Of a stretch of DNA of 64,000 bases, positions 43,780 to 51,954 are shown piece after piece. The notes below the pieces were generated by a model. The model had not been told where the DNA came from. It was given only the letters and a program-made list of their open reading frames with translations, and ran no database searches. How positions within the stretch are numbered: the stretch's first letter is position 1; the number at the start of each line of letters is the position of its first letter. Position numbers and translations under genes: made by a program. Source of the DNA: an uncultured Pelagimonas sp. (lineage in GTDB: Bacteria > Pseudomonadota > Alphaproteobacteria > Rhodobacterales > Rhodobacteraceae); NCBI GenBank assembly GCA_947497905.1, contig CANMIH010000010.1, forward strand, positions 1 through 64,000, written 5' to 3'.

Positions 43780-45080
43780 AGATCGAAGGTCTCGGCCGCG
43801 AGATAGGCCGGGGCCAAAAGCATCCGCCGGGCGCGGCCCAGTGGAAAGCGCCCCGGTGGTATGCGCATCAGGTCTGGTAGCCCCGGATCACCCAACACCT
43901 GTCGGGCGACCATATGGCCGGTGAAGCTGGACAGGGCGACACCATTGCCGTGATAGCCAAGCCCGGCATAAAGCCCTGAGTGGCCGGGAATGGCCCCGGC
44001 AAACGGCACCAGACCGGGCATCATGCAGACCAAACCATTCCAATCATGTGTGATATCGACATCCCGCCAGGCTGGAAACATCTTCGCAAAGTCACGCCGG
44101 ATTTTGCGCTTGATCCGCGCCTGAGCACCAGAGGTTGCACGCAGCCCCCCGCGCATGCCAAATAAAAACCGCCCCTCGGGCAAAAGCCGGAAATAATGCA
44201 GCAACTGGCGTGAATCGTAAGCCATTTGATCGGTGAACCAGCCTGCGGCAGCCTTTTCTTTTTCCGTCAGCACTCGGGTGACAATCACACTCGATTGCAC
44301 CGGAAGATAGCGTGCACGTAGCCAAGAGGGCAGATCTTCGGAAGAGTACCCATTGGTGGCAATGATCACGGTATCCGCAATCAGTTTGCCCTTCGGTGTA
44401 TGAAGAACATAGTGGGGATCCATCTTCAGCACCGGGCTTTGGCCATAACAGGCGATCCCGGCCTGCTGGGCAAGATGCACCAGGCCTGTGTGATATTTCA
44501 GAGGATTAAGCGCAAATCCTGCGCGGGTTGTCAGGGCGCCATGCCATGGTCCATCCATGCCCTCTGCCGCAAGATCCGCCTTTTGAGTCAGATGTGTCGC
44601 AACTCCATAAGACTGCGCCGTGTCTTCGGCCTCGTCCTGCATCGCACGCCAGGCCCGCGCGGAATGCGCAACTTGGGTTTCTCCTTTGGAATGCGTGTCT
44701 GCATCGATCTGATGCATCTCAAGCAGGGCCTGAACATAGGCAATTGATGCTTTCTGGGTGTGCTGCCACTCTGAAAGACCGATGTCGCCGAAGCGCTTGC
44801 GCAAAAGAGACTCAGGCAGTTTGGTCCCACCCAAGCAACAAAATCCTCCATTGCGCCCGGAGGCCCCCCAACCGGGGGTTTGCGCCTCGACCACGGCAAC
44901 GTCTACTCCGGCCTGAGCTAGGGTGAGAGCAGCGTTTAATCCCGTAAAGCCACCGCCGATAATGGCGACATCCGCCTTTTGAACCCCTTGAAGCTCGGGC
45001 CAATGTTCGGGCGCGACCGTTGTGGCCCAATAGCTGGGCACGTCGGCGTCATAGGCACTGTCTTCGTAGATCCGCCTCAC
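43776..45080 (-). CDS. FAD-dependent amine oxidase, gamma-glutamylputrescine oxidase-like (PuuB/OrdL)
   Basis: This 434-residue flavoprotein of the DAO family has the FAD motif VAIIGGGFTGLNAALTLAQAGVDVAVVEA (about residues 38-66), GASGRNGGFCCLGG and the C-terminal GHSGLYAGLGYHGNGVALSSFTGHMVA. It starts with an ATGA overlap on potI, so it is the last gene of the putrescine transport operon. It probably oxidises gamma-glutamylputrescine or a related amine, yielding aldehyde, ammonia and hydrogen peroxide. The glutamylation enzyme PuuA is not in the window. Confidence 0.82.
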   Translation of the reverse strand: MRRIYEDSAYDADVPSYWATTVAPEHWPELQGVQKADVAIIGGGFTGLNAALTLAQAGVDVAVVEAQTPGWGASGRNGGFCCLGGTKLPESLLRKRFGDIGLSEWQHTQKASIAYVQALLEMHQIDADTHSKGETQVAHSARAWRAMQDEAEDTAQSYGVATHLTQKADLAAEGMDGPWHGALTTRAGFALNPLKYHTGLVHLAQQAGIACYGQSPVLKMDPHYVLHTPKGKLIADTVIIATNGYSSEDLPSWLRARYLPVQSSVIVTRVLTEKEKAAAGWFTDQMAYDSRQLLHYFRLLPEGRFLFGMRGGLRATSGAQARIKRKIRRDFAKMFPAWRDVDITHDWNGLVCMMPGLVPFAGAIPGHSGLYAGLGYHGNGVALSSFTGHMVARQVLGDPGLPDLMRIPPGRFPLGRARRMLLAPAYLAAETFDL

Positions 45081-45892
45081 TGTTGCAAAGCCGCGCGTTC
45101 GTCCCGCGCCTGCGCCACAGCTGCGCGCTTGGAAATCAGCGAGGCCGTGATGACACCCACTGTCACGAGGGCAATCAGGATGGTGGAGAGGGCATTGATT
45201 TCCGGGCTGACCCCAAGCCGCACCGCCGAATACACCTTGATGGGCAGGGTTGTGGCACCGGGGCCGGTGGTAAAGCTGGCGATGACCAGATCGTCAAGCG
45301 AGAGCGTAAACGCCAACAGCCAGCCTGAAATCACCGATGGGGCAATAATGGGCAAGGTGACAAGGCGAAACGCTTCGAACGGCGAACATCCCAGATCCAA
45401 AGCGGCTTCTTCCAGAGACTGGTCAAAGCTGACCAATCTGGAACTGACGACAACTGAAACGTAACACATGGCAAAGGTGGTATGGGCTAGAACCACAGTT
45501 AAAATACCCCGGTCTAAACCGATGCCGATGAACAGCAGCAAGAGCGACAGGCCTGTGATCACTTCGGGCATCACCAGCGGGGCATAGATCATACCCGAGA
45601 ACAGAGTGCGGCCACGAAACCGTCCTCCGCGCACCAGCACATAGGCGGCCATTGTGCCCAGAACGGTCGCCAGACAGGAAGAGAAAAACGCCACTTTCAA
45701 GGTGACCCAGGCGGCGTTGAGGAAATCCTTGTTCTGGAACAGCTCGCCATACCATTTGGTCGAGAACCCCGCCCAGACCGTCACCAGTCGGGATTCATTG
45801 AAACTGTAGATCACCAAAATGACCATCGGCAGGTAGAGGAAAGCAAAGCCCAAAGTCAGGGATGTCGCATTGAACCAGGAAAACCGTCTCAT
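45077..45892 (-). CDS. potI: Putrescine ABC transporter permease PotI type
   Basis: This 271-residue permease has about six spans and the EAA loop EEAALDLGCSPFEAFRLVTLPIIAPSVISGWLLAF. It pairs with PotH to form the membrane channel. It is separated from potH by a 145-bp insert that carries two inverted copies of a palindrome. In most pot operons the two permease genes are adjacent or overlapping. Confidence 0.9.
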   Translation of the reverse strand: MRRFSWFNATSLTLGFAFLYLPMVILVIYSFNESRLVTVWAGFSTKWYGELFQNKDFLNAAWVTLKVAFFSSCLATVLGTMAAYVLVRGGRFRGRTLFSGMIYAPLVMPEVITGLSLLLLFIGIGLDRGILTVVLAHTTFAMCYVSVVVSSRLVSFDQSLEEAALDLGCSPFEAFRLVTLPIIAPSVISGWLLAFTLSLDDLVIASFTTGPGATTLPIKVYSAVRLGVSPEINALSTILIALVTVGVITASLISKRAAVAQARDERAALQQ

Positions 45893-45913
45893 GACGCGCC
45901 CTCCGGGAGAGGC

Positions 45914-46027
45914 CGAATTTTCAACGAAAATTCGTGGACAGCGCGCGCGTAGGGTGAGGGGCGTGCAAAGGTCATTGTCCGGCGCTTGGGTGAGCCAAAG
46001 GGGTGTCGAATTTTCGCTGAAAATTCG
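45914..46027. repeat. Paired palindromic repeats in the potH-potI spacer
   Basis: GAATTTTCAACGAAAATTC flanked by C and G (45914-45934) is matched by a second copy in opposite orientation at 46007-46027. Read on the minus strand, the copies differ at one central base (CAACG versus CAGCG). Each is itself a near-palindrome. The unit fills most of the 145-bp gap between two genes usually tightly linked. It resembles a REP or small MITE-type element. I found no other copy in the window. Confidence 0.7.
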
Positions 46028-46037
46028 GATCCGCGTG

Positions 46038-46928
46038 TCATTTGCCTGCCTCCTGTTGTTTTTGCTGGTTCATCTGGAACAGAACAATGGGCACAATCAG
46101 GATCAGTAGCAGGATCACAGCAACGGCGCTGGCAACAGGCCAATCGCGGTTGGAGAAAAACTCTTCGAACAACACCTTGCCGATCATCAAGGTCCCGGAT
46201 CCGCCGAGCAGGGAGGGGATCACAAATTCCCCCAATACGGGAATGAACACTAGGAAACAGCCCGCAAGAATACCCGACCGGCTTAACGGCACCGTGACCA
46301 GCCAAAAGGCCGAAAACCGCGAGCATCCCAGATCTTCAGCGGCTTCCAACAGGCTGTCGTCCAGCTTTTCCAGAGCGGCATACACGGGTAGAACAAGGAA
46401 GGGCAGATAGGTGTAAACAATGCCGATATAGACGGCGACATTGGTGTTCAGGATCATCAGGGGCTCGGTGATCAGGCCGAGACCCATCAACAGCTGATTG
46501 AGCAGACCTTCGGTGCTGAGAATACCCATCCACGCGTAGACCCGGATCAGAAAACTTGTCCAGAACGGCAGGATCATCAGCATGAGCAGGGTCGGCCGCC
46601 ATTCGTTCGGCGCGCGTGCCATACCATAGGCAATCGGATAGCCAATCAGGAGCGTGAACAGCGTTGAAACCAAGGCGATCTTGAGCGAACTGAGGTAGGC
46701 CTTCCAATACAGATCATCTTCCGTCAGCCAGACAAAGTTTTCAAAATCTAGTTCGCTGAAAAACGCTTTGATCCCGGCCCATCCTTCGGAGAACTCCAAA
46801 AGCGGCAGATAGGGAGGGCGCGCAATTGCGGCATCGGACAGGGCAATTTTGAAGACGATCACAAATGGGATCAAAAACAGCGCCAACAACCAGATATAGG
46901 GCACCGAAATCAGCGTAAAACGGCGCAT
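46038..46928 (-). CDS. potH: Putrescine ABC transporter permease PotH type
   Basis: This 296-residue permease has a leading span (LISVPYIWLLALFLIPFVIVFKIAL) and about five more. The family EAA loop reads LLEAAEDLGCSRFSAFWLVTVPLSRSGILAG. It follows potG by two bases and works with PotI. The downstream spacer contains the palindromic pair. Confidence 0.91.
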   Translation of the reverse strand: MRRFTLISVPYIWLLALFLIPFVIVFKIALSDAAIARPPYLPLLEFSEGWAGIKAFFSELDFENFVWLTEDDLYWKAYLSSLKIALVSTLFTLLIGYPIAYGMARAPNEWRPTLLMLMILPFWTSFLIRVYAWMGILSTEGLLNQLLMGLGLITEPLMILNTNVAVYIGIVYTYLPFLVLPVYAALEKLDDSLLEAAEDLGCSRFSAFWLVTVPLSRSGILAGCFLVFIPVLGEFVIPSLLGGSGTLMIGKVLFEEFFSNRDWPVASAVAVILLLILIVPIVLFQMNQQKQQEAGK

Positions 46929-46930
46929 CG

Positions 46931-48076
46931 TCAGCCCTCCAGCACAATTGCCGCGGTGGCGGAGAAGCTAAGCCAGACCTCATCCTCCCAGGTGATCTGA
47001 CGCCTGGAAACCCGACGGGTATTGGCGATCTGTGCCTTCACCATTGTGCCGTTGTCCAGCTCAACATGATAGGTCGAGATGTTGCCGAGATAGCCGATAT
47101 CGATAACCTTGCCTTTTAGGGCATTTGCTGCGGCGGGATGTTCTTTCGAGATGCTCATCTTTTCCGGCCGCAGGGCAAGAACAACCTCCTTGCCCGCGAG
47201 AGCGGTGTCGCCATTGGCCGCCACCAGAGGCGCATGGCCTTCGCCCCAATGCAGCTCTAACCCACCCGAGGTGTCATCCCCTTCGACAATGTCACGGGCT
47301 TTGGCCTGGCCTTTGATCAGGTTCACATCCCCAATGAAATCAGCCACATAAACGGAATTTGGCGCCTCATAGATATTCTGTGGCGTGGCCACCTGAATGA
47401 TTTTGCCATGGTCCATAACAGCCACGCGGCTGGCCACTGTCATTGCCTCTTCCTGATCGTGGGTCACAATCACAAAGGTGGTGCCGGTGCTTTCCTGAAT
47501 GTCCATCAGTTCAAACTGCGTTTCTTCACGCAGCTTTTTGTCGAGCGCACCCAGGGGCTCATCTAGCAACAATAGTTTCGGGGCCTTAGCCAGAGACCGG
47601 GCCAGAGCCACGCGCTGACGCTGACCACCGGAAATCTGGTGTGGCTTGCGGCGGGCAAATGCCTCAAGCCGGGTTAGACGCAGCATTTCGTCCACACGCG
47701 CCTGAATAAACTCTTTGTCCTTACCCTCGCGTTTCAGACCAAAGGCGATGTTTTCCCAGATCGACAGGTGCGGAAACAAGGCATAGCTCTGGAACATCAT
47801 GTTCACCGAGCGCTTGTTGGGGGGGATGGCTCCGATGTCCTGACCACCCAATAGAATTTTGCCCTCTGTCGGAGTTTCAAATCCGGCCAGCATGCGCATC
47901 ATGGTTGTTTTGCCACAGCCCGATGGTCCCAAAAGGGCGAAAAACTCGCGCGCATAGATTTGTTGAGACAGGTTATCGATCGCGGTGAAATCGCCAAACC
48001 GTTTGGTGACATTCACAAATTCGATAAGCGGCTTTTCCTCGGGATCGTCCCAAGGGGCAAAGATGGTCTGGGCCAT
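46931..48076 (-). CDS. potG: Putrescine ABC transporter ATP-binding protein PotG type
   Basis: This 381-residue ATPase has Walker A GPSGCGKT (residues 50-57), signature QISGGQRQRVALARSLA, Walker B LLLLDEPLGALD and a C-terminal TOBE domain (about residues 290-380). It powers PotFHI. It begins 64 bp after potF, across a stem-loop. Confidence 0.93.
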   Translation of the reverse strand: MAQTIFAPWDDPEEKPLIEFVNVTKRFGDFTAIDNLSQQIYAREFFALLGPSGCGKTTMMRMLAGFETPTEGKILLGGQDIGAIPPNKRSVNMMFQSYALFPHLSIWENIAFGLKREGKDKEFIQARVDEMLRLTRLEAFARRKPHQISGGQRQRVALARSLAKAPKLLLLDEPLGALDKKLREETQFELMDIQESTGTTFVIVTHDQEEAMTVASRVAVMDHGKIIQVATPQNIYEAPNSVYVADFIGDVNLIKGQAKARDIVEGDDTSGGLELHWGEGHAPLVAANGDTALAGKEVVLALRPEKMSISKEHPAAANALKGKVIDIGYLGNISTYHVELDNGTMVKAQIANTRRVSRRQITWEDEVWLSFSATAAIVLEG

Positions 48077-48106
48077 AAATCTATCCGGAAGCTGCGAGGG
48101 AAAGAG

Positions 48107-48131
48107 GGCCCGCGCCAGATCGGCGCGGGCC
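48107..48131 (-). other. Intercistronic stem-loop between potF and potG
   Basis: GGCCCGCGCC and GGCGCGGGCC pair perfectly over ten bases around a five-base loop, nine bases after the potF stop. No T-run follows. It probably raises potF mRNA relative to the downstream genes. Confidence 0.68.
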
Positions 48132-48140
48132 GTAAGGCGA

Positions 48141-49226
48141 TCAGACGCCTGATTTCACGCGGGTCCAAAGACGGGTCACAACCCGCTGAACCTTGGCCGG
48201 ATAGGGGCCTTTGATATAGGTGTTGTTCATCGCGGCTTCGGGGGGATAGATCGCTGGATCGTCAATCACATCCGCCTCAAGAAACTCCTGCGACGCCTTG
48301 TTGCCATTGGCGTAATACACATAATTCGAAGCTGCGGCCATATTGTTGGCATCCAGCATAAAGTTCAGGAACTTATGTGCGCCCTCTGGGTTTGGCGCAT
48401 CGGTCGGGATCGCCATCTGGTCGAACCACATCAGAGCGCCTTCTTTGGGCGGATTATAGGCAATCTCAACACCGTTTTCCGCTTCTGCTGCGCGGTCACG
48501 CGCCTGAAGCACATCCCCGGACCAACCAACAGCCACACAGATATCGCCGTTGGCGAGGGCATTGATGTATTCCGAGCTGTGGAATTTCAGCACATAGGGG
48601 CGAATGGCCTCAAGCACACCAGCCGCTTTTTCAAGATCGGCTTTGTCATGTGTGTTGGGGTCAAGACCCAGATAGGTGAGCGCCGCCGGGATCATTTCAT
48701 CCGGGGCATCGAGGAAATGCACACCGCAGTCTGCGAGCTTTTCCATGTTCGCCGGATCAAAGACCAAGGCCAGCGAGTCAACCGGTGCATCGTCGCCCAG
48801 AACTTCTTTCACCTTGCCGGTGTTGGTCCCAAGCCCAGTGGTGCCCCACATGTAGTTGATCGAATAGGTGTTCTCGGGGTCAAACCGTGCGGTGCGATCC
48901 GCAATCACGTTCCAAACGTTGCCATAGTTCGCCAGAGCATCTTTCTGCAGCGGCTGGAACACACCCGCTTGGATCTGGCGCTGCAGGAAGCTGCCCGTTG
49001 GCACAACCACGTCATAGCCCGACCCACCAGCAAGCATTTTGGTTTCCAGCAGCTCGTTGCTGTCAAAGACGTCGTAGATCAGTTTGAGGCCGGTTTCGGC
49101 TTCGAACTTGGCCAAAAGCTCTTCGTCGATATAGTCGGACCAGTTGTAAACGCGCACTTCATCCGCACTTGCCATGCCAGCTGCAAGCGCAAGGGTTGCG
49201 GTCCATGTCATGAGGTTCTTAAACAT
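48141..49226 (-). CDS. potF: Putrescine-binding periplasmic protein PotF type
   Basis: This 361-residue protein has a signal peptide (MFKNLMTWTATLALAAGMASA) and the spermidine/putrescine-binding fold (DEVRVYNWSDYIDEELLAKFEAETGLKLIYDVFDSNE; YMWGTTGLGTNTGKV). It captures putrescine or a related polyamine for PotGHI. I chose the ATG at 49226, where the signal starts. It is divergent from a GntR-type regulator. Confidence 0.92.
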   Translation of the reverse strand: MFKNLMTWTATLALAAGMASADEVRVYNWSDYIDEELLAKFEAETGLKLIYDVFDSNELLETKMLAGGSGYDVVVPTGSFLQRQIQAGVFQPLQKDALANYGNVWNVIADRTARFDPENTYSINYMWGTTGLGTNTGKVKEVLGDDAPVDSLALVFDPANMEKLADCGVHFLDAPDEMIPAALTYLGLDPNTHDKADLEKAAGVLEAIRPYVLKFHSSEYINALANGDICVAVGWSGDVLQARDRAAEAENGVEIAYNPPKEGALMWFDQMAIPTDAPNPEGAHKFLNFMLDANNMAAASNYVYYANGNKASQEFLEADVIDDPAIYPPEAAMNNTYIKGPYPAKVQRVVTRLWTRVKSGV

Positions 49227-49378
49227 CTCGGGCTCCCGTTGAACGCGGGGTCTTTGATGCCCCGTCATGGAATTTTGATCATATTTCAGTTTCAAAAGCA
49301 ACTTTCATGATGTTTCCACGCTCTGTTCTCTTGCGCAAGACGTGTTAGACATGGCGTACTGCCCCCAGAGGAGATGTG

Positions 49379-50050
49379 ATGAATTCTGAGGCACCAGAAC
49401 CGACCAAGGCGGGGCTTCCTGCGCATGAACAGGTGTATCGCGATCTGCGCGACGCAATTTTGTTTGGCGAATTGGAACCGGGAGAGCCCGTAACAATTCA
49501 AGGGCTTGTGGCCCGGCTTGAGGCGGGCATGACCCCGGTTCGTGAAGCCTTGAGGCGCCTGACCGCCGAGGGTGCTTTGAATGCGATGGGCAATCGGCGG
49601 ATTGTGGTCCCTGTCCTTGACGTCGACGCGGTTGATGAGCTCAGCGCGGCGCGTCAGGCGCTCGAACCTTTGCTGGCTCGACGGGCCGCAACACGGGTTA
49701 CACCGGATGATGTGGCGGAGTTGACAAGCATTGATGACCGGCTGGATCACGCGATTGAACGGGGCGATGTCAGCACGTACCTGCAAGAGAATCACGCGTT
49801 TCACGCCAAGCTCAATCAGGTTGCCGAGGCGCCAATCCTGACTGCAATGGTGGATGGTCTTTGGCTGCGGTTTGGTCCGTCTCTTCGGATTGTCTGTGGT
49901 CAGATGGGGACGCGCAACCTGCCAGATCGCCACAAAGACATGTTGGTGGCTTTGGCTAAGGGCGATGCCGATGCGACGGCACGGGCGATGGCCGACGATG
50001 TCACGCAGGGCATGGATCTGGTCCGACAGGCGGTGCCGGACCAGAAATAG
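49379..50050 (+). CDS. GntR-family regulator (FCD/FadR subfamily)
   Basis: This 223-residue regulator has an N-terminal winged helix (VYRDLRDAILFGELEPGEPVTIQGLVARLEAGMTPVREALRRLTAEGAL) and a helical FCD effector domain with metal-binding-type histidines (ENHAFHAKLNQVA). AGGAG precedes the ATG at 49379; a GTG one codon earlier is possible. It is divergent from potF, so it probably controls polyamine uptake and use. A long inverted repeat lies just after its stop. Confidence 0.88.
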   Translation: MNSEAPEPTKAGLPAHEQVYRDLRDAILFGELEPGEPVTIQGLVARLEAGMTPVREALRRLTAEGALNAMGNRRIVVPVLDVDAVDELSAARQALEPLLARRAATRVTPDDVAELTSIDDRLDHAIERGDVSTYLQENHAFHAKLNQVAEAPILTAMVDGLWLRFGPSLRIVCGQMGTRNLPDRHKDMLVALAKGDADATARAMADDVTQGMDLVRQAVPDQK

Positions 50051-50054
50051 CGTG

Positions 50055-50097
50055 GTACGTTTTGCGCACAGAGGCGTACACTGTGTACAAAACGTAC
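50055..50097. terminator. Long inverted repeat between convergent gntR-type and PepSY genes
   Basis: GTACGTTTTGCGCACAG and CTGTGTACAAAACGTAC form a 17-pair stem with two mismatches around a nine-base loop. It fills the 50-bp gap between two convergent stops. A bidirectional terminator is the simplest reading, though it lacks a terminal T-run. The outer ten pairs are perfect. Confidence 0.6.
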
Positions 50098-50100
50098 AAT

Positions 50101-51402
50101 TTAGGCGGTGCCTGCGCGGAACCACCCTAGGCGTTTAAACAGCAGCCAATCCAACGCCAGCGCAAGAATGAGAGACGCGCCCATCAGAGGCAAAAGCAGC
50201 ATGAGGATCAGGACAAGACCCATCATGCCAAACCCAAGCGCGGCCTCCGGTGCGGCTGGAACCCCTAAAGATCCCGCTGGCTTGCGCTTCCACCAGGCCA
50301 CAAAACCCGTGACGGACAACACAAGCGCCAAGACGGCTGCGAGCGTGTTGAGCGCAAGATTGAGCGGTCCAAACAGCTCTCCTTGATGAAGGGAAATCCC
50401 TAGGCTGACTGTTTTCGCCACCACCGGATTGTCGGCAAAGTCTATGCGTTTCAATATCTTGCCGCTGTATTGATCAACCACAAGCTCGGTTTGATCATAG
50501 CGATCTCGGCTGGCTGACCGGACCCAGAAGGCCCCGTCGGCCTTCTTGGCGGGTTTCAACTCATACGGCGCTTTCAGCCCTTCCGCGCGGGCAATGTCAA
50601 ACACATCACCCATCGCCAATGGCGCAGTTTCAGCCACAGTGGATTTTGGTTTACGCCCCCCAAAACGCAGGCTGTGAGATTTCTGTCCTGTCTGCTCTTG
50701 GACATAAGACAGCCCACCACCCCAAACGTCAGTCCACGGCAATCCGGTGATCAGGATAGGCACTACCAGAACCGTCGCCAACATGCCGGTAAACAAATGG
50801 GTTTCCCGCCACCATGCGCGGCCTTTTCCTTTGGGAAGAGAAACCGCTTTGCCAATCGTGCGTTGACCACGTGGCCACCATAGATAGACCCCAGTGATAA
50901 ACATCACGATGGCCCAATGCGCTGATAATTCAACGAATTTCGTGCCGAATTTCCCAAGAAGCAACTCGCCGTGGAACTTCTTGAGCATACGCATTGCCGT
51001 TTCGTCTCGTGGCGTCACGGCCAGAACCTCGCCTGTGTAGGGGTCAACCCAGGCGTAGGAGCGTGTTTTTTCAGCATCGTTGAATTCGATCAACGTGCTA
51101 CGTGTTGGAGTGTCAGAAACGGACACAGACCGCAATCGGGTCAGCCCCACAGCGGCCTCAACCGAGGCAACCTGCGCCTCATAGCTGAGCCGAGTTTCCC
51201 CCTGCGCGACGTTAAGTCTGTCGGCATAGATCCATTCCTCGATCTGCGGTTTGTAGAGATAGATCCCGCCAGTCACGGCCAAAATGGCCATAAACGGAAG
51301 AACATATAGGGATGCGAGGAAATGCCATTTCCACACAAGTCGATAGAAGGCACCGCCCGTCATAGATGACGTGGCGGGTGCCGATACAGTTGCATCGGTC
51401 AT
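50101..51402 (-). CDS. PepSY-associated membrane protein
   Basis: This 433-residue inner-membrane protein has about five spans: near residues 28-50 (FLASLYVLPFMAILAVTGGIYL), one at LSAHWAIVMFITGVYLWW, one at MLATVLVVPILITGLPW and two at the C-terminus. PepSY-like soluble regions lie between them (VEAAVGLTRLRSVSVSD; YSGKILKRIDF). Members often sit beside siderophore receptors and are thought to reduce or handle iron in the periplasm. The upstream gene at 51439 is probably co-transcribed. No receptor gene is present. Confidence 0.82.
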   Translation of the reverse strand: MTDATVSAPATSSMTGGAFYRLVWKWHFLASLYVLPFMAILAVTGGIYLYKPQIEEWIYADRLNVAQGETRLSYEAQVASVEAAVGLTRLRSVSVSDTPTRSTLIEFNDAEKTRSYAWVDPYTGEVLAVTPRDETAMRMLKKFHGELLLGKFGTKFVELSAHWAIVMFITGVYLWWPRGQRTIGKAVSLPKGKGRAWWRETHLFTGMLATVLVVPILITGLPWTDVWGGGLSYVQEQTGQKSHSLRFGGRKPKSTVAETAPLAMGDVFDIARAEGLKAPYELKPAKKADGAFWVRSASRDRYDQTELVVDQYSGKILKRIDFADNPVVAKTVSLGISLHQGELFGPLNLALNTLAAVLALVLSVTGFVAWWKRKPAGSLGVPAAPEAALGFGMMGLVLILMLLLPLMGASLILALALDWLLFKRLGWFRAGTA

Positions 51403-51438
51403 TGTTAAGTCCTGTCAGTTGAAATTTGGTCGAAAAAC

Positions 51439-51831
51439 TTAGACCAAGACAGGAGGAGCCCGGGACAGACGTAGACCGTTCAATCGATCCTGATCTGCCG
51501 AAGGGTGTGGAAGAATAGCGGGCTGCGGCGCTTCTGGCGCATGTAGAGTAATCCAAGCCGGCAGCGTCTGGTTCGGGTGATCAATCAGATCCGCCAAGGT
51601 GCAGTGGGGCAGGGCGCCGGTGTCATCCGCTTCAATTGGTGTTCCATCCGGTCCGATTGTGAGGGTGATCAGATCTGTGCCTGTACAGATCACCATCGTC
51701 TGAACGCCCGGTATAAGCTCGGCCAGAACCGCAGACATACGTGGCAACAACATGCCCGTGGCGACGGCCACCACGAGGGTGAGCCGTAGGAATGTCGCCC
51801 AAAAAGCGGATATGCCGGTAGAGGTGTTCAA
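51439..51831 (-). CDS. Small exported protein upstream of the PepSY gene (DUF2946-like)
   Basis: This 130-residue protein has one N-terminal hydrophobic span (FWATFLRLTLVVAVATGMLL). A C-terminal part contains CTGTDLITLT, HCTLADLIDH and a run of histidines and prolines ending LSRAPPVLV. The pattern resembles DUF2946-type proteins found near metal-uptake genes, recalled with moderate certainty. It lies 36 bp upstream of the PepSY gene on the same strand. Cysteines and histidines hint at metal contact. Confidence 0.6.
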   Translation of the reverse strand: MNTSTGISAFWATFLRLTLVVAVATGMLLPRMSAVLAELIPGVQTMVICTGTDLITLTIGPDGTPIEADDTGALPHCTLADLIDHPNQTLPAWITLHAPEAPQPAILPHPSADQDRLNGLRLSRAPPVLV

Positions 51832-51954
51832 TCGTGTCTCCCGGATGCGTCTTTAGTCGGATCACGCCGCCGTGACCAGTGGATTTGTTGTCGCGCAGAT
51901 TGACAGTTTGAAATTTGATCATATTCTCGAGGCAAACATGAGATGAGGCCGCCG

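Noticed and set aside
45889-46326. 145-codon minus-strand frame running from potH sequence through the palindromic insert
   Set aside because: It is out of frame with potH over its first part. The readable stretch over the insert looks like a by-product of the repeat rather than a gene.
48375-49310. 311-codon open frame on the plus strand opposite potF
   Set aside because: Antisense shadow of a clear periplasmic polyamine-binding protein.
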